DNA from: Stramonita haemastoma
Lineage: Eukaryota; Mollusca; Gastropoda; Neogastropoda; Muricidae
DNA: 22,500 nt
NCBI GenBank assembly: GCA_030674155.1
Contig: JASPKP010000806.1
Span: 10,001 to 32,500, forward strand
Direction: 5' to 3'
In this document: positions 20,544 through 22,500 of the stretch, piece by piece
Layout of the letters: each line of letters starts with the position of its first letter
Numbering within the stretch: the stretch's first letter is position 1
Position numbers and translations under genes: made by a program
Notes under the pieces: model-generated
The model's database searches: none
Seen by the model: only the letters and a program-made list of their open reading frames with translations
What the model was told of the DNA's origin: nothing

Positions 20544-21305
20544 CTCACTCACTCACTCGGTCCCATGTCCCAAAGGACGTAGGGGGGACATGAGAGAAGA
20601 CGCAACAGAGATATTTTTCCATGCTTCACGATCCTGTGTGGCTAGTAGGTGTTGCAGGGGTTGGACGGTCCAGTCTTTGATGTTGTCAACCCATGATTTC
20701 TTTTGGCGGCCTCTTCTTCTCTTGCCCTCGACTGTTCCTTGCAGGATGGTTTTTTGCCAAGGTGTTGGTGTCTTGTGGTGTGACCAAACCACATCAACTT
20801 TCTCCTCTTTATGGTGGAGAGCAAAGGCTCTTGGGGGCCCACACGCTTTTTGATTTCTTCTTTCACATAGTTATTGGTCTTGTGTTCTTTGTATGATATT
20901 TTGAGGAGTCTTCTGTGGCACTTGTTCTCGAATGCTTGGATTCTCCTCTCTAACTCTGCTGTCAGAGTCCATGATTCACAGCCATATAGGAGGATAGATA
21001 TCACGAGGGATTTGTAAAGGTGGTATTTGGTGCAGAAGCTGATGTTGTTGCTTCTGATGATCCTCTCGAGTCTGACTAGAGCAGATGTTGCTGTTGCAAT
21101 GCGAGCTTTCACTTCATTGTTTGATGTGCCATCTTTTGTTAGGATGGAGCCTAAGTATTTGAATTGGCTCACCTCTTCTAGTATTTCTCCATTCATCTTT
21201 ATTTCCGTGATGTCATTACTCGCGCTGTTGACCATGATCTTTGATTTCTCTGTACTGACCTCCATGCCGTATGCGCTCGCTTGATCTGTTAAATTGTCTG
21301 TGAGG
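20544..21305 (-). mobile_element. 5'-truncated LINE fragment inserted in the plus-strand LINE
   Basis: The fragment is flanked by ATTCACACT on both sides. On its own (minus) strand it begins inside the reverse-transcriptase region and ends in a (GAGT)n tail (GAGTGAGTGAGTGAGAG, complement of 20543-20559), a typical LINE 3' end. It carries only the C-terminal part of ORF2. Removing it restores the linker order of the surrounding LINE (NVDLPFTL, then the GMDAEMLIKLIKAS segment). Confidence 0.83.
20553..21304 (-). pseudogene. LINE reverse transcriptase C-terminal fragment, frameshifted
   Basis: The first frame (about 21304 down to 20756) gives KSKIMVNSA, FKYLGSILTKDG, LLYGCESWTLTAELERR and RKLMWFGHTTRH, the usual thumb and C-terminal blocks of a non-LTR RT. 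The expected continuation TILQGTVEGKRRRGRQKKSW lies in another frame and runs to about 20556. The switch falls at a run of six A on the minus strand (plus-strand T run 20750-20755); seven or four would restore the frame. The catalytic YADD and upstream RT motifs are missing through 5' truncation, so no activity is expected. Confidence 0.82.
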
Positions 21306-21314
21306 ATTCACACT
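21306..21314. repeat. Right target duplication of the minus-strand LINE (ATTCACACT)
   Basis: Identical to 20535-20543. It marks the truncated 5' end of the inserted LINE. Confidence 0.75.
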
Positions 21315-21519
21315 ACCAAAACTAAAAAAAAATGCCGGTATACAGTCTCTAAGCAATAAGAGGACATCAGTCGGAATGGATGCTGAAATGTTAATTAAAT
21401 TAATTAAAGCATCTCACCATCTGCCAGAAAACTTGGTTTTCCTGTTGTATGAATTATTTCAGAAGTACTGGGCTGAAGGCAAACTCCCCCTAATCTGGAA
21501 ACAGTCATTTATTGTCTCT

Positions 21520-21531
21520 ATATATTATATT
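21520..21531. repeat. Left target duplication of the SINE at 21532
   Basis: ATATATTATATT here corresponds to ATATAGTATATT at 21809-21820, with one mismatch. Confidence 0.65.
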
Positions 21532-21808
21532 AGCCGCCGCGGTAGTCTAGTGGTTAGGGCGTTGGACTCGTAATCTAAAGGTTGCGGGTTCGATCCCAGC
21601 TTTCGGCTATGGCGTTGTGCCCTATTTTCTCACCCCACTCAGGTGTAAAAGGGGTACCAACCTTGTGTTGGGGGTTAACCCTGCGATAGACTGGCGTCCT
21701 ATCCAGAGGGGAGTCTATGACTCTCAGTCGCTTAACGCCACAGAAACTGGGATAAGCACCGGCCTGATGAGCCTTAAGGCTCCGGACAGACTTTAACTTT
21801 TTTTAAAA
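21532..21808 (+). mobile_element. tRNA-Thr-headed SINE inserted in the LINE RT region
   Basis: The head folds like a tRNA. AGCCG (21532-21536) pairs with CGGCT, and the anticodon stem TTGGA/TCTAA surrounds loop CTCGTAA with anticodon CGT (Thr). The T arm carries GGTTCGATCCC. The body contains GCGATAGACTGGCGTCCTAT, a segment like the conserved central domain of V-SINE-type elements, and ends CTTTAACTTTTTTTAAAAA. A 12-bp near-perfect duplication flanks it. It is a different SINE family from those at 6631 and 18684. Confidence 0.88.
21549..21597 (+). promoter_or_regulatory. Internal Pol III promoter (A and B boxes) of the SINE at 21532
   Basis: A box TAGTGGTTAGG (21549-21559) and B box GGTTCGATCCC (21587-21597) both match tRNA-type consensus closely. 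It is the best-preserved Pol III promoter in the window. Confidence 0.8.
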
Positions 21809-21820
21809 ATATAGTATATT
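21809..21820. repeat. Right target duplication of the SINE at 21532
   Basis: ATATAGTATATT, one mismatch from 21520-21531. LINE coding sequence (KQGKSKEDIKSYGPIALTS) resumes directly after it. Confidence 0.65.
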
Positions 21821-22102
21821 GAAACAAGGAAAATCCAAAGAAGACATCAAAAGCTATGGACCCATTGCACTGACTTCACACACCGGACCACTTATGGAAA
21901 AGATCATTTTTAACAGACTAGAACATTTCTCCGATAAATTTAAAAGAAAACCAGTTAATCAGGCAGGTTTTCGAAAAGGCCATCTGTAGTTGATCATCTA
22001 GATAGAGTTAACTACACACATTAAACATCAATTTGCGCGGGAAGAATGTTACTTTTATATATATATATCAATAACGCCTACGATCAGGTCTGGCGTGCTC
22101 GA

Positions 22103-22255
<153 letters not shown>

Positions 22256-22500
22256 TTAAAACTATCGGTTTATCTGGTCACTTCTAGTTCTACTCATACT
22301 TTTGCAAATTTTCTCAGTTGTAGTCTAAATATTCGAGTAAAAATAGGAAATACGTATTCTACACAGATATTTCCTACTATGGGTATACCTCAAGGCTCAA
22401 TCATTGCTCCTTATCTCTTTAATATTTTAATAGTTTGTAATATATTACATTAGAAAATATATTATTGTGAACTAAATAAGCATAACCTTTTATCCGGTTG

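Noticed and set aside
21532..21605. Functional tRNA-Thr(CGT) gene
   Set aside because: The tRNA-like head is continuous with a SINE body and flanked by a target duplication. The acceptor stem is incomplete and the T stem has a mismatch.

Overview
This is a eukaryotic nuclear window made almost entirely of repeats: two related satellite arrays, a DNA transposon, tRNA-derived SINEs, decayed LINEs and long dinucleotide tracts. I see no ordinary host gene. The mixture of (CT)n/(GT)n/(CG)n microsatellites, tRNA-headed SINEs carrying the '...ACGAGGTCCCGTGTGT' core, a DUF7869-like transposase and jockey/I-like LINE remains suggests an invertebrate, most likely a gastropod or other mollusc. That placement is inference from repeat style, not a marker gene.

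Layout. 1-1975: satellite family A, about five tandem copies of a 387-398 bp unit. 1976-2100: AT-rich spacer. 2101-2750: about 1.6 copies of satellite family B in inverted orientation. 2751-5397: family B forward, period about 403.5 bp, with a 4-monomer (1614 bp) higher-order repeat. 5398-11262: a 5.87 kb terminal-inverted-repeat DNA transposon inserted in the array. 11263-18683: family B resumes exactly where it was broken, about 18 more copies, most from a second subfamily. 18684-19080: SINE at the array edge. 19085-19600: CG/CA simple repeats and short unique sequence. 19600-22460: a decayed plus-strand LINE ORF2, broken by a minus-strand LINE fragment (9-bp target duplication), a tRNA-Thr-headed SINE (12-bp target duplication) and a (CT)n tract.

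The most informative object is the transposon. It has 19-bp perfect terminal inverted repeats, a 4-bp AAAT target duplication that can be read off because the empty site is present in neighbouring monomers, and a repeated 17-bp subterminal motif. Its single long reading frame (7532-10168) joins an OTU cysteine-protease domain to a DUF7869-like transposase region with a candidate DDE triad. The frame is open except for one in-frame TAG at 9455. A SINE and about 1 kb of microsatellite lie upstream, between a plausible splice donor (6141) and acceptor (7520), so they may be intronic.

The order of events can be read as layers. The satellite arose and was inverted locally. The 1614-bp higher-order unit was amplified. 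The transposon entered one higher-order copy. A SINE is now embedded inside the transposon.
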